Counted from the stretch's first letter, positions 19,456 to 29,501 are shown. The stretch is 64,000 nt of DNA from Bacteroidota bacterium (GCA_016845175.1 JAERTD010000071.1:1-64000), one strand, 5' to 3'. The notes: generated by a model from the sequence alone, not told the origin. A program made the numbers and translations.

Positions 19456-22256
19456 TTTTCAATAAGAATTGGATCTCCAATTCCGATTTCCTTTAACGCT
19501 TCCAACTGTGTTGCAGCGTCACCGGCCACCACATAGTACATTCTGGAAGGGTCAATGTATTTTCTAGCCAGTTCCTGATGTTGCTCCAGGGTTATATTAT
19601 TAACAAGCTCTTCTTCATGCTTTACATAATCTGTAGGAAGGTCGTACATGCTGATGTTGCTCAACACACCAATCAATGACCACAGTGTTTCAAATTCACG
19701 GGCATTGGATTTGATCAATGCATTTTTTGTAAATGTCAGATCCTCCTCACTAATTCCATTTCTGTAGTCCTGCATCAGATCTTTAAAGATCTGCACAGAT
19801 TCCTGAGTTGTTGATGAGCGTACACTTGACGAGGCCTTAAAGGCGCCAGGAATAAAGCTTCCGGAAAAACCGGTTCTTGCACCGTATGTATAGCCCTTTT
19901 CTTCTCTCAACACCATATTGACATTGCCATTGAAGGAACCCCCCAGTTTGTGGTTCATTACTGTTGCAGCATAGAAATCATCATCTGTTCGTTTCATTCC
20001 AAGGTTGCCAATATTAATAACCGACTGTTTGGCTCCCGGCACATCAATGAAATAAATGGCAGAAGTTTCAGGCTGACTGGGCAAGGGGTATTCCGGAAAT
20101 ACAACGTCTTTGTTTTCCCATTTCGTTGAAAGATCCTGCAGTGAGGCTACTACCTTTTCCTGCTTAATGTCTCCAGCAATCAGAAAATTACTGATTGAGG
20201 GCGAGAAGTTCTTTGCATAATAGGTTTTCAAGTCAACCATGGTAATGGATTCCAGAGTTACCAAAGTACCCCTTGAACTGATGGAATAAATATGATCACT
20301 TCCATAAATCAGTTCATTGAATGTATTCCTGGCCAAAGCATTTGGATCTGCCTTCTGACGAATTAAACGGTTTGAAATCCTTGTTTTGGCCATCTCAAAC
20401 TCTTCCTCATCCCATCTGGGTTCAATCAGGATTTCCTCCACCAGAGCCAGTGTTTTGTCATAGTTTCTGGCTAATGTGTTTACCCTGATGGAAATGGCAC
20501 CATTGGAAGCATTCATCCTGATGCTGGCACCTAATTTCTCAATTTCCTCTTCAAGCTCTTGAGGACTTTTGTTTTTTGTTCCTTCCATCATCAACTCCGC
20601 CAACAAATTGGCAACTCCTGATTTCTCAGGAATGTCAAGGTAATGGCCTCCTTTCAACACCAATTGAAATTGTACCAGTGGCAATTCGTTATGTTCAATC
20701 CCATATACTTTTAAACCATTGGCCATTTCAGATTCCCAAACTTGAGGAAGGTTCAATAGGGGCGCAGGGCCGTCTTTGGGTTGCACAGAACGGTCGAAAG
20801 AAGAAGGTGTTTTGGCTATTTCATTGCTGTCACCGGCCTCTTCAATGGCCACTTCGGTAGCTTCTTCCACTTTTTCTTCCTGTATATCAGCTCTAACTGA
20901 ACCTTCTGCTACCAATTCCAACTGACCTTTGGGCACAAAACTGGTGGCGAGGAAGGGCTGATCCTTAATATACTTATGATATACTCTAAGAATATCCTCT
21001 TTTGTTACTGATTTCAATTTTTCGATATCCACCTTATAATATGCAGGATCACCATAATATTCATTGTAATAAGCCAGCTGATAGGCTTTACTTAAGATGC
21101 TGCTGATACCATTATAAAAGTCGGTTTCCTGACTGGCTTTTATTCGTTCCACATCAGCTTCGGTAAATCCCTCTGTTTCGAACAGCTCGAATGACTCATA
21201 GATGGCTGCTTCCACATCTTTCAGACTTACGCCATTATTGGCAGTAACCACAATATTGAAAGCTCCTGCAATCTCCTGACTACCATTATAGGCATATTGA
21301 CTGGAGGTAAGGTTCTTCTCCTTTTCCAGCACCTTATATAAAGGGGCCTTTTTACCCCGACTCATCAATTCAGCCAGATAAGTCAGTGGATAGGCATCAT
21401 CATTCTTTTCATCAACAGTGGGCCAAATCATCCTAAGTTGAGCCGCTCTGGCAAAATTATCTTCATGATACAATTTTTTGGTTTCTTCCAGTTGGGTAGG
21501 TATGGCAACTGGATCCGGGATATCATCACCCTTCTTAATTTCTCCAAAATATTTTTCAATCATTTTTTTGGCAGATTCCCTTTCAAAATCTCCAGCCAAT
21601 ACAATGGTAGCATTGTTGGGCATATAGAATTTTTGATGAAAGTCTTTCACATCATCAACTGTGGCATTCAACAGATCTTCCATCTCGCCAATAACGGTCC
21701 AGCTATAGGGATGACCTTTTGGATAGAGGTTTTTGGCAATTACCGCACGGGTATGTCCATAAGGCCGGTTATCTACCATTTGTCTTTTTTCATTCTGAAC
21801 TACATTCTGTTGTACGTTGAAAGCATGTTGTGTGACGGTATTGATCATATATCCCATACGATCTGACTCCATCCACAATACCATTTCCAAGGCATTTTTT
21901 GGCACAATTTCGAAGTAGGTAGTGGCATCATTTCCGGTACCTCCATTCAAGGTGCCTCCTGCATTTTGTATGAGTTTAAAGAATTCATCCTGACCCACGT
22001 TTTCCGATTCCTGAAACATCATATGTTCGAACAGGTGAGCAAATCCGGTTCGGCCTTCCTCTTCTCTGTTGGAACCAACATGGTATTGCACTGCAAAGGC
22101 AATGATGGGGTCGGATTGATCCACATGAAGAATTACTTCAAGACCGTTGTCTAAGGTGTACTTTTCATAATCTATACTTAGGTCTGTTTTGGGCGGCTGG
22201 CATCCAAAGAAACAGGCTATCAACAAAGCTGATACTAATAATAATGACTTTTTCAT
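19452..22256 (-). CDS. M16 family (insulinase/pitrilysin-like) zinc metallopeptidase, lipoprotein
   Basis: 934 residues from the ATG at 22256; the frame extends 13 codons further to 22295. The signal peptide ends in ACFFGC, so Cys19 is a likely lipidation site. The inverted zinc motif HLFEH is at residues 74-78. The length fits a fused pair of M16 halves, an active N-terminal half and an inactive C-terminal half from about residue 500 that lacks HxxEH. A low-complexity Glu/Ala linker joins the halves near 465-485. It should degrade or process peptides at the outer or inner membrane face in the periplasm. Substrate is unknown. Confidence 0.92.
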   Translation of the reverse strand: MKKSLLLVSALLIACFFGCQPPKTDLSIDYEKYTLDNGLEVILHVDQSDPIIAFAVQYHVGSNREEEGRTGFAHLFEHMMFQESENVGQDEFFKLIQNAGGTLNGGTGNDATTYFEIVPKNALEMVLWMESDRMGYMINTVTQHAFNVQQNVVQNEKRQMVDNRPYGHTRAVIAKNLYPKGHPYSWTVIGEMEDLLNATVDDVKDFHQKFYMPNNATIVLAGDFERESAKKMIEKYFGEIKKGDDIPDPVAIPTQLEETKKLYHEDNFARAAQLRMIWPTVDEKNDDAYPLTYLAELMSRGKKAPLYKVLEKEKNLTSSQYAYNGSQEIAGAFNIVVTANNGVSLKDVEAAIYESFELFETEGFTEADVERIKASQETDFYNGISSILSKAYQLAYYNEYYGDPAYYKVDIEKLKSVTKEDILRVYHKYIKDQPFLATSFVPKGQLELVAEGSVRADIQEEKVEEATEVAIEEAGDSNEIAKTPSSFDRSVQPKDGPAPLLNLPQVWESEMANGLKVYGIEHNELPLVQFQLVLKGGHYLDIPEKSGVANLLAELMMEGTKNKSPQELEEEIEKLGASIRMNASNGAISIRVNTLARNYDKTLALVEEILIEPRWDEEEFEMAKTRISNRLIRQKADPNALARNTFNELIYGSDHIYSISSRGTLVTLESITMVDLKTYYAKNFSPSISNFLIAGDIKQEKVVASLQDLSTKWENKDVVFPEYPLPSQPETSAIYFIDVPGAKQSVINIGNLGMKRTDDDFYAATVMNHKLGGSFNGNVNMVLREEKGYTYGARTGFSGSFIPGAFKASSSVRSSTTQESVQIFKDLMQDYRNGISEEDLTFTKNALIKSNAREFETLWSLIGVLSNISMYDLPTDYVKHEEELVNNITLEQHQELARKYIDPSRMYYVVAGDAATQLEALKEIGIGDPILIEN

Positions 22257-22314
22257 AAGGTTTGATTTATTGGGTTTTGTTTTAAAGCGACTCAAACTAT
22301 ATCGTTAACAATTT

Positions 22315-23049
22315 CTAGATAGGTTTTGAGCTCACTAAAACCTCAATGTATTCTGCTCTAATCCCTAAGTGTAAATTGTCAATATGCTCAATAATGGTTT
22401 CTAAATCACTATTAGACTTTATAAAATCAACAATATCGAACCCCCAATGCATAGTTACAGGTGATCCATTATTATTTATTGGATTTCCGTGCCATTCTGG
22501 TTCCTTAAGAAAAATGGGATCCCCATTTTCGTTCTTCCTCGCCCAGACTTCAGACTTTCTGTGTTTATTAATAATTGGCACAGTAAAAATATGTGCTCCT
22601 CCTGGTTTAAGGGTCCTTGCGATTTCCATAAAAGCATCTTTTGGATTATAAACATGCTCCATTACATCCTGAGAAATAACAATATCAAATGACTCATTTG
22701 GAAATGTTTGCTTTTCTAGATCCTCGTTTCTAAAATCATCAATTGTCTTACCCATTGGGTAGTTTGGATAATAGTGTGTTGCAATATAATTACTTGAGTT
22801 GTTTTTAATCTTAATACTGGCTCCACGCCTCGCAGGTGAACATTCATGAATAACTAATTTCTTCCAATCAGGGTAGTGTTTTTCAATTACGACCATAAGT
22901 GCCCGTTCACGAGGTAGTGAATTGCAATTACTACATATGAAATGATCTCTCAACCAACTATTATTTGATTCAAAAACAACTTCATTCTCACAGCAAGGGC
23001 AATACCCTTTTTGACTAAAGAAAAATTTATCGACGTGGTGATTAATCAT
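22315..23049 (-). CDS. Zinc-ribbon methyltransferase (class I SAM-dependent)
   Basis: 244 residues. The N-terminus has two Cys pairs, CPCC near 18-21 and CSNC near 39-42, spaced like a zinc ribbon. DIVISQDVMEHV and LKPGGAHIFTVP are the later class I methyltransferase motifs (Methyltransf_11 type); the glycine-rich motif I is poor. Such proteins are often found with polysaccharide or glycan genes. The gene is markedly AT-rich next to its neighbours, which may mean a more recent arrival. Substrate unknown. Confidence 0.75.
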   Translation of the reverse strand: MINHHVDKFFFSQKGYCPCCENEVVFESNNSWLRDHFICSNCNSLPRERALMVVIEKHYPDWKKLVIHECSPARRGASIKIKNNSSNYIATHYYPNYPMGKTIDDFRNEDLEKQTFPNESFDIVISQDVMEHVYNPKDAFMEIARTLKPGGAHIFTVPIINKHRKSEVWARKNENGDPIFLKEPEWHGNPINNNGSPVTMHWGFDIVDFIKSNSDLETIIEHIDNLHLGIRAEYIEVLVSSKPI

Positions 23050-23137
23050 TAAACGAAATCATTTAGGTGGACAAACATTTATTCTATTGCTCTATAAGTC
23101 TACCAAGTTATTATAAAGGTCCCTGTTGATCATCTAA

Positions 23138-23929
23138 TCAGACAGTATAATCCATACATAAGTTGTACAAGGATTGTATTTTATAACGATCGTCGGCAAA
23201 CTGGCATTTTTTAGGTAGGCGGTGTTCATAATAATTACCACTTGTACCTTGTAAGCCTGCATTTGTTGCCAACCATAATGGTGTTTCCGCTGCTTGCTCA
23301 GCTGATTCGTGACCCCCAAAGCCAAGGGCATTACTAAGTTTTGAATTGACATCACCAGGATGGCAGGCATTGACGCTTATCTTAAATGCTTTCGATTGTT
23401 TGGAAAAGAATACACTCAGCATGCGGTTGGCTTGTTTGGATTGTCGGTAGGCCGTGTCATTATTGTAGGTCCGCTTGCTAAACTCCACATCATCCAGATC
23501 GAGGCCACCTGCCCAATAGCTAGCCACATTAACAATTCTGCTATCCTTTTGATACTTCAAATGCTCTTTCATATAGTACATCATCCAAAAATATCCCATC
23601 ACATTGGTAGCCCATTGCATTTCAACACCATCTGAGCTGAGGGTTCGTTCTCGGGGAGTGGTAGCAGCATTATTTACGAGAATATGTAAGGGGCCCTGCC
23701 ATCTATTCTTAAGGGAAATAATCTGGTGCTTTGATGAAACATCCACCACTTCTGTTTCAACAGAAGGGTTTCCAGTGTTGTTTTTTATGCTTAAAGAGGC
23801 TTGTTCAAGTTTTTCCTTATCACGGCCCAATAGAACGACTTTCATATCCGGAAGCCTGGCCAAGCCGCAGGCGATGGCATTACCAATACTTCCATAGGCA
23901 CCTGTGACCAAAGCTACCCGCTCTTCCAT
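23138..23929 (-). CDS. Short-chain dehydrogenase/reductase (SDR)
   Basis: 263 residues. The Rossmann nucleotide loop TGAYGSIG is at residues 10-17, NNAA follows in mid-protein, and the catalytic pair is Tyr and Lys in YRQSKQAN with the upstream SYWAGG serine region. The layout resembles retinol dehydrogenase/WWOX-like SDRs (an LxRxxxK segment after strand 2 suggests NADPH). Substrate cannot be predicted. It stands alone, 88 bases from the methyltransferase gene. Confidence 0.87.
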   Translation of the reverse strand: MEERVALVTGAYGSIGNAIACGLARLPDMKVVLLGRDKEKLEQASLSIKNNTGNPSVETEVVDVSSKHQIISLKNRWQGPLHILVNNAATTPRERTLSSDGVEMQWATNVMGYFWMMYYMKEHLKYQKDSRIVNVASYWAGGLDLDDVEFSKRTYNNDTAYRQSKQANRMLSVFFSKQSKAFKISVNACHPGDVNSKLSNALGFGGHESAEQAAETPLWLATNAGLQGTSGNYYEHRLPKKCQFADDRYKIQSLYNLCMDYTV

Positions 23930-24087
23930 ATGTTTGGTTTTAATAACTTACCTATCTGCCAGTATTAATAGATCATTCAAACAACCGACACAACAGAATA
24001 AGCTGAATGTCAACTGTTTTAGCAGAGATAAAAATAGTCAAATCAAATGTATTATTCAACTTTGAAGCAATATCCGCGCGAAAAAAC

Positions 24088-24095
24088 TACTTTTG
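24088..24095 (+). promoter_or_regulatory. TACTTTTG -7 box before the cyclophilin gene
   Basis: Matches TAnnTTTG, 29 bases before the start codon. A TTTG at 24061-24064 could be the -33 element, with a spacer of 23 bases, slightly longer than usual. Confidence 0.5.
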
Positions 24096-24124
24096 CCCTT
24101 TCAAATTCTTAAATATTATTGATC

Positions 24125-24562
24125 ATGAAACATGCTGAAATACACACTGAAAAAGGAGTAATGAAAGTTGATTTTTACGAAAATGATGCTCCCAAAACAG
24201 TGGAAAACTTTACCACGCTTGCCAAAGAAGGTTTCTATGATGGATTAAATTTTCATCGAGTGATTCCTGATTTCGTTATTCAGGGCGGTTGTCCTCAAGG
24301 CACCGGAGTTGGTGGGCCGGGCTATAATATCGACTGCGAACTTGATGGTGATAACCAGTACCATGACCGTGGTGTGCTCTCCATGGCACACGCCGGTAGA
24401 AATACAGGTGGCTCACAATTCTTCATTTGCCATAGCAGAACGAATACCGCTCACCTTGACAGAAACCACACCTGTTTCGGAAAAGTTGTGGAGGGAATCG
24501 AAGTAATCGATGACATTCGTCAAGGAGATACAATCCAAAAAATTGTTGTTACCGAAAGTTAG
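24125..24562 (+). CDS. Cyclophilin-type peptidyl-prolyl cis-trans isomerase
   Basis: 145 residues from ATG at 24125 (the frame opens two codons earlier at TTG). The cyclophilin core is clear: NFHRVIPDFVIQGG holds the catalytic Arg, GSQFFICH the substrate-binding Gln/Phe region, and HLDRNHTCFGKVVEG the conserved C-terminal strand. With no signal peptide it should act in the cytoplasm on protein folding, like PpiB. A hairpin terminator follows. Confidence 0.93.
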   Translation: MKHAEIHTEKGVMKVDFYENDAPKTVENFTTLAKEGFYDGLNFHRVIPDFVIQGGCPQGTGVGGPGYNIDCELDGDNQYHDRGVLSMAHAGRNTGGSQFFICHSRTNTAHLDRNHTCFGKVVEGIEVIDDIRQGDTIQKIVVTES

Positions 24563-24585
24563 AAAACTTAGGCAACAGATCACAT

Positions 24586-24622
24586 AAGGGTGCGATATCA
24601 AGGTATTGCACCCTTTCTTTTA
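24586..24622 (+). terminator. Probable terminator after the cyclophilin gene
   Basis: A 12-bp stem (24586-24597 with 24604-24615, one G-U pair) and a 6-base loop are followed by a T-rich but interrupted tract. Confidence 0.65.
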
Positions 24623-24712
24623 TATTACTTCTTGAAGACTAATGTTAAAAAACTATTTAACTTTATTGAATTATTTTGCAATAGGGCTACCACCACAGCA
24701 GCATTTAAAATA

Positions 24713-26464
24713 ATGAAACGACTTGTTTTTTTAGTAACTGCAATTGTTTTGCTTGTCTCGAGCTTTGCAAATCCATATCAAACAATTGATAGTCTGAAAC
24801 AAGAAATTGAGAATACTCATGAAATAGGTGATAAGATCAGCCTTTACCGACATTTATCTGAGGCTTATAAAACGCTGGATGTGGATACCGCCATACAGAT
24901 TGCTCACCTGGCAGTTAAGTTGGCAGAAAAAACAAACTCCATAAAAGATTTGGGCTTATTGTACTCATCCATTGGCGACTTTGCCCTAATTCAGGACAGC
25001 AGCAGCAAAGCAGAACAAGCTTATCAGCAAGCCCTTTCATACCTCATACAAGTTGAAAAATCAAGGGCGCTTGCCAAAGTATATATGGCCATTGGAAGTC
25101 GAAGTATTGAAAGGGATAACTTTCCTGAGGCCATGGATTACTACCTCAAAGGAGTTCGCATTGCAGAAGAATTGGGCGACTCAACTCAACTACCTTCCTT
25201 TTATAACAACCTGGGTGTGATCTATCTGAACTTAAACAAGCATGAAAAGGCTCTTGAATTATACACTAAGGCTTTAAAGCTGTTTGAGTTGGATCAATCA
25301 TCAATGAATATTGCCGGAACAACCACAAATATTGGATCCATTTATATTAAACTTGGTGATCTGGATATTGCCAGAACCTATTATCAGAAAGGCTATACTT
25401 TATTTGAGACTGCAGCTAATATGGAAGGCATGGCTCATGCGTTGTTGAAGCTGGGACTGCTTGATATTATGCAACAACAATATACAGAGGCAAAGGATCA
25501 TCTGAGGCAGTGTATTGCTATTTTGAAGCAATTGGACATTGTGCGCTCTGGATCCAAGTCCATCTTCATGGCCGAAACCAAAATAAATTTGGGACTGGTA
25601 TATATTGCACTGGACAATTATAACGAAGCTGAAGCACTGTTGAGCGAGGGCTTCGAAGTAGCCTTTAGTGGGGGTCATCTGGGATTGATTGCGCTATCCT
25701 CGGAGGGATTGAGCGATTTATACAAAAAGAAAATGCAAGCTGACAAAGCCTTGCATTATCATGAGTTGTTTAAAATCTATTCCGACAGCATTTATAATGA
25801 AGAGAACATCAGACGCCTGACACAATTGGAGATGCAATACCAGTTTGATACCAAATTAAAGGAAAACGAACTTGAAAGAGAAAGAGCACAACAGGAACAG
25901 GAAAGAAAGAATCTGGTATACATCATACTCTTTGGAGGACTGTTTCTGGTGCTGATCATTCTGGTATTGTTACTCACCCTTGAAAAGAACAAAAAGAAAA
26001 AAGTTGAACTGGAAAGGACCAATTTAAAGAACAAGCTGGAACATACCAATAAGGAGCTGACTACCTATGTGATGTATTTACTTCGTAAAAATGAGTTCAT
26101 TATCAGCATCTCCGAAAAGCTCAAGAAAACCCGTTTGGATGCCAAGCCTGAAAATAAAAAAGTATTGGCCGAACTGATTCATGAACTGGAATCCAATTCA
26201 AGTATGATTTCCTGGGAAGAATTTGAAGTACGTTTCCAACAGGTTTATACCGGTTTTTACAAAAGTCTTAATGACCAGTTTCCAGATTTAACACCCAATG
26301 AATTGCGTCTATGTGCCTTTTTCAGACTCAATATGACAACAAAAGAAATTGCAGCCATTACCTATCAATCCATCAACAGCATTACCGTCGCCCGGTATCG
26401 GTTAAGGAAAAAACTTGGCCTCGAATCTGAAGAGAACCTGGTTTCCTTTTTGATGAAATTGTAG
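24713..26464 (+). CDS. TPR-repeat transmembrane regulator with C-terminal LuxR-type HTH
   Basis: 583 residues from ATG at 24713, which gives a clean signal sequence (MKRLVFLVTAIVLLVSS). TPR repeats fill about residues 30-350, one hydrophobic helix lies near 400-424, then a basic coiled coil, then a helix-turn-helix at about 525-583 (LTPNELRLCAFFRLNMTTKEIA). The expected topology is periplasmic TPRs, one membrane helix and a cytoplasmic HTH, so it could carry a signal directly to DNA. This architecture recurs in Bacteroidota. Neither ligand nor target genes are visible; the T9SS cargo genes just downstream are candidates. Confidence 0.85.
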   Translation: MKRLVFLVTAIVLLVSSFANPYQTIDSLKQEIENTHEIGDKISLYRHLSEAYKTLDVDTAIQIAHLAVKLAEKTNSIKDLGLLYSSIGDFALIQDSSSKAEQAYQQALSYLIQVEKSRALAKVYMAIGSRSIERDNFPEAMDYYLKGVRIAEELGDSTQLPSFYNNLGVIYLNLNKHEKALELYTKALKLFELDQSSMNIAGTTTNIGSIYIKLGDLDIARTYYQKGYTLFETAANMEGMAHALLKLGLLDIMQQQYTEAKDHLRQCIAILKQLDIVRSGSKSIFMAETKINLGLVYIALDNYNEAEALLSEGFEVAFSGGHLGLIALSSEGLSDLYKKKMQADKALHYHELFKIYSDSIYNEENIRRLTQLEMQYQFDTKLKENELERERAQQEQERKNLVYIILFGGLFLVLIILVLLLTLEKNKKKKVELERTNLKNKLEHTNKELTTYVMYLLRKNEFIISISEKLKKTRLDAKPENKKVLAELIHELESNSSMISWEEFEVRFQQVYTGFYKSLNDQFPDLTPNELRLCAFFRLNMTTKEIAAITYQSINSITVARYRLRKKLGLESEENLVSFLMKL

Positions 26465-26721
26465 AAATATCCCTTATCCTGCTGATAAATTTTGAATAAT
26501 TCTCAAGGTTTTCTCTCTTAAAACGTTTTGTTATCCAGTTGTAATGACTGTATACTCATTTTTTTCTGGTTTATTTATTTTGCTCATTATCTATCCTTTA
26601 CGTTATGCTGTATGACAGTTGTAAGACCTCAGTACAGCAATTGTAGTCCCCAGGTATTTTTTAATTGTTTGTATGGGTGATTTATTTGCATTCTCAAATC
26701 ACTAATAAAGCACCTGCTCAG

Positions 26722-26886
26722 ATGAAAGAGGAGAAATCAGTAGAGGAAAGCATTGTCGAGAAATTGGACAAGCTCATAGAAACCAAGAGGGATGAGTCAA
26801 GTGCATTGCAGAAGATATTTAAGTCAATAGATATTGAAAATGAAAGCTTAAATAAAGAAGCTTCAAAAAAACAGAAACGTAAATAA
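26722..26886 (+). CDS. Small charged hypothetical protein
   Basis: 54 residues from ATG at 26722; the open frame reaches back to TTG at 26665 but that part looks non-coding. The peptide is rich in Glu and Lys and likely helical (VEESIVEKLDKLIETKRD), ending in a basic tail. It ends 7 bases before the start of the YCF48-repeat gene, so they may be co-transcribed. I do not recognise a family. It may be a chance frame. Confidence 0.4.
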   Translation: MKEEKSVEESIVEKLDKLIETKRDESSALQKIFKSIDIENESLNKEASKKQKRK

Positions 26887-26893
26887 CAAAACC

Positions 26894-29437
26894 ATGAAAA
26901 AAAACCTACTCTTATTGGCGACGATCATATTAATGGTTGGAAACCTGTACTCCCAAACCTGGAACTATGCTACCAGCACAGGAACCTCTTTTATACTTTA
27001 TGGTATGAGCTTCCCCCCAAACCAAAATGATATTGGATATGCCTGTGGTATGGAATATACCTATAATGCTGATGGTGTGGTTGTCAAAACAACTGATGGT
27101 GGTAACAACTGGACTCAGGTATTGCCTACATCAGGTGATATTGATGGCTTGCAAGGCATTTGGTTTATCAGCGACCTGGTTGGTTTTGCAGGAGGTTGGA
27201 ACAACTACTTTATTAAAACAACCGATGGTGGTAACAACTGGACACCTGTTAGCTGTGGTACTAATGTATGGTACTATGTGGATGTAGAGTTTTGGGATTC
27301 AAACAATGGAATTGCAGCAGCCAGAATGAATGGATCCGAGCAAGCCGTGTTTATTACCAGTGATGGTGGTAACACATGGGTACCTGCTACTTCCGGTATT
27401 TCTACAGGAGGCCTTATGGGTGTTAGCTATGCTGATCAGAACACCATTTTTGCTGTTGGAACAGATGCCAAAGTATATAAATCAACAGATGGTGGTCACA
27501 ACTGGATTACTCAGTACACCCTTCCAGCCATGCTATTCGGTGTCGATTTTGCTGATGCTAACTTCGGTGTTGTGGGCGCAGAAGAAAAAATGTTTGCCAC
27601 CACAGACGGAGGAAGCACCTGGACAACCCATACAACAGGATATGAAAATTTTTACGCCTGTGAAGCTTACACTGACGGTACTGCTTATATAGGTGGTACT
27701 GATGAAAATATCTACTCAACCTCAGATTTTGGTGCCACATGGACTATGCATCACAATGGGGGTGGTACATCACATTTATATAGAATTAGAACAACCGACA
27801 ATGGCAATATGTATGCCTGTGGTTCACAGGGAACTATCCTCATCAATGAAATGCCTTTTGGCGCTGATTTCACTGCTGATGCAACTACCGTTTGTGAGGG
27901 TGATGTGGTGAATTTCACAGACCTGTCAACCGGTACAATTGTTTCATGGAACTGGACATTCGAAGGGGGAACACCGGCTACGTCAACCGACCAAAACCCA
28001 AGTGTTACTTATAACACTGCAGGCGTATACGATGTTACCCTTGAAGTGTCCGATGGAACCAACACCGACACCTATTCTGTAACTGATATGATTACAGTTA
28101 ACCTTCCAGCACCTCCACAACCCAATACACCCAGTGGACCTATTGATGTTTGTGCAGCTGATGAGGTAATTTATACAACCTTTAGCGTAGCCAATGCCAA
28201 TACCTATTACTGGGAAGTAAGTCCATCAGATGCCGGAACCATTGAAAATGGAGATACCTCAGCCTTATTTACCCAATCTGCTACCTGGACGGGAGCCTAT
28301 ACTGTGAAAGTTCAGGCATCCAGCGATTGTGGCTATGGCCCATGGTCATCAGAACTTAGCTGTAATCTTTACTTTACACCTGCACCTTATAATGTATCAC
28401 AAGGTGGCGGATATTGCGAAGGCAGTAATGGTATTGAAGTAATACTCGACGGATCTGAAGTAGATGTTGACTATGAACTGTTTTTGGATGACGTTTCTAC
28501 AGGCACCATACTTGCCGGTACAGGAAGTGCATTAAGCTTTGGATTCCAGACTGACGAAGGGATATACAGTGTTACCGGATATGCTACCATGTGTAATACG
28601 GATATGTATGGAGGCTCATATATTTACCTTCTTAACCTGCCTGCAGCTGCCAGCCAACCCAGTGGTTCGGATATGGTTTGTGCAGGAACAACTACTGATT
28701 ACCAAACCGACGCAGTTGCAGAGGCAGACACCCTGATTTGGGTATTGGATCCTGCTGATGCCGGTATCATCATTGGTGATGGAGAAAACATCTCTGTTCA
28801 ATGGTCTTCCACCTTTAAAGGCATGGCATACCTATCCGTTTACGGATCAAATGATTGTGGTGACGGAACTGTTTCTCCAACCCTAGACATTACTGTTGAC
28901 GAAGCCCCACAACCAGTAGTTAATGGTAAAGACTTGGTTTGTGAAGGTCACACTGAAGATTATTTTACAACAGATAATACCGGTGCAACCTATACCTGGG
29001 AAGTTATTGGTGGAAGCATTTCCAATGGAGCAGGTACAGCTGAAATAAGCATCGACTGGACAAACGTCGGAAGCGGTTATGTGTTGGTAAACGAAATGAG
29101 TGCCAATGGCTGTGAAGCTGTTTCAGACACCCTTTTCGTTACCATAGACGATTGTACCGGATTAGATCCTGTAACCAATTTCGATCAGATTACAGTATAT
29201 CCAAACCCGGCTAAAAATAACCTGAACATCGCCTTTATGGCTGCTTCACAAATGGATTATACCATTAGTATTTACAACCATATGGGTCAGCAAGTGTACA
29301 AGGCAACTTATCAGAGTCAGGGTGGTAAGGAACAAAAACAAATAAATATAGAAACATTGCCTGCTGGTATGTATTTTGTGAAAATGCACAATGCGTCTTC
29401 ATTTTTCTACCAGGGCAAAATCGAGAAATTCAATTAG
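26894..29437 (+). CDS. Secreted YCF48/BNR-repeat and PKD-domain protein with T9SS sorting domain
   Basis: 847 residues. A signal peptide ends near residue 21. Residues about 25-320 are YCF48/BNR-like propeller repeats (TTDGGNNW, TSDGGNTW, STDGGHNW). A PKD domain follows at about 325-405 (VSWNWTFEGGTPATS), then Cys-containing Ig/PKD-like modules, then a type A T9SS domain from VYPNPAKNN at about 770. It should be translocated across the outer membrane and kept at or released from the surface. Function is unknown; adhesion or glycan binding is a guess. Its middle part is closely related to the next gene. A strong terminator follows. Confidence 0.87.
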   Translation: MKKNLLLLATIILMVGNLYSQTWNYATSTGTSFILYGMSFPPNQNDIGYACGMEYTYNADGVVVKTTDGGNNWTQVLPTSGDIDGLQGIWFISDLVGFAGGWNNYFIKTTDGGNNWTPVSCGTNVWYYVDVEFWDSNNGIAAARMNGSEQAVFITSDGGNTWVPATSGISTGGLMGVSYADQNTIFAVGTDAKVYKSTDGGHNWITQYTLPAMLFGVDFADANFGVVGAEEKMFATTDGGSTWTTHTTGYENFYACEAYTDGTAYIGGTDENIYSTSDFGATWTMHHNGGGTSHLYRIRTTDNGNMYACGSQGTILINEMPFGADFTADATTVCEGDVVNFTDLSTGTIVSWNWTFEGGTPATSTDQNPSVTYNTAGVYDVTLEVSDGTNTDTYSVTDMITVNLPAPPQPNTPSGPIDVCAADEVIYTTFSVANANTYYWEVSPSDAGTIENGDTSALFTQSATWTGAYTVKVQASSDCGYGPWSSELSCNLYFTPAPYNVSQGGGYCEGSNGIEVILDGSEVDVDYELFLDDVSTGTILAGTGSALSFGFQTDEGIYSVTGYATMCNTDMYGGSYIYLLNLPAAASQPSGSDMVCAGTTTDYQTDAVAEADTLIWVLDPADAGIIIGDGENISVQWSSTFKGMAYLSVYGSNDCGDGTVSPTLDITVDEAPQPVVNGKDLVCEGHTEDYFTTDNTGATYTWEVIGGSISNGAGTAEISIDWTNVGSGYVLVNEMSANGCEAVSDTLFVTIDDCTGLDPVTNFDQITVYPNPAKNNLNIAFMAASQMDYTISIYNHMGQQVYKATYQSQGGKEQKQINIETLPAGMYFVKMHNASSFFYQGKIEKFN

Positions 29438-29469
29438 TTTTATTGTTAATTGAATGTTGTAGTGGTGAT

Positions 29470-29501
29470 GCAGTCCCGACATAGTCGGGGCTGCTTTTTT
29501 T
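29470..29501 (+). terminator. Rho-independent terminator after the YCF48/PKD protein gene
   Basis: An 11-bp stem (29470-29480 with 29484-29494, one G-U pair) with a 3-base loop is followed by seven T residues. Confidence 0.88.

Noticed and set aside
27080-27620. Short tandem DNA repeat (ACNGATGGTGG-like copies)
   Set aside because: The copies fall in register with the TTDGG-type propeller repeats of the YCF48-like protein, so they are protein repeats rather than a CRISPR or satellite array.
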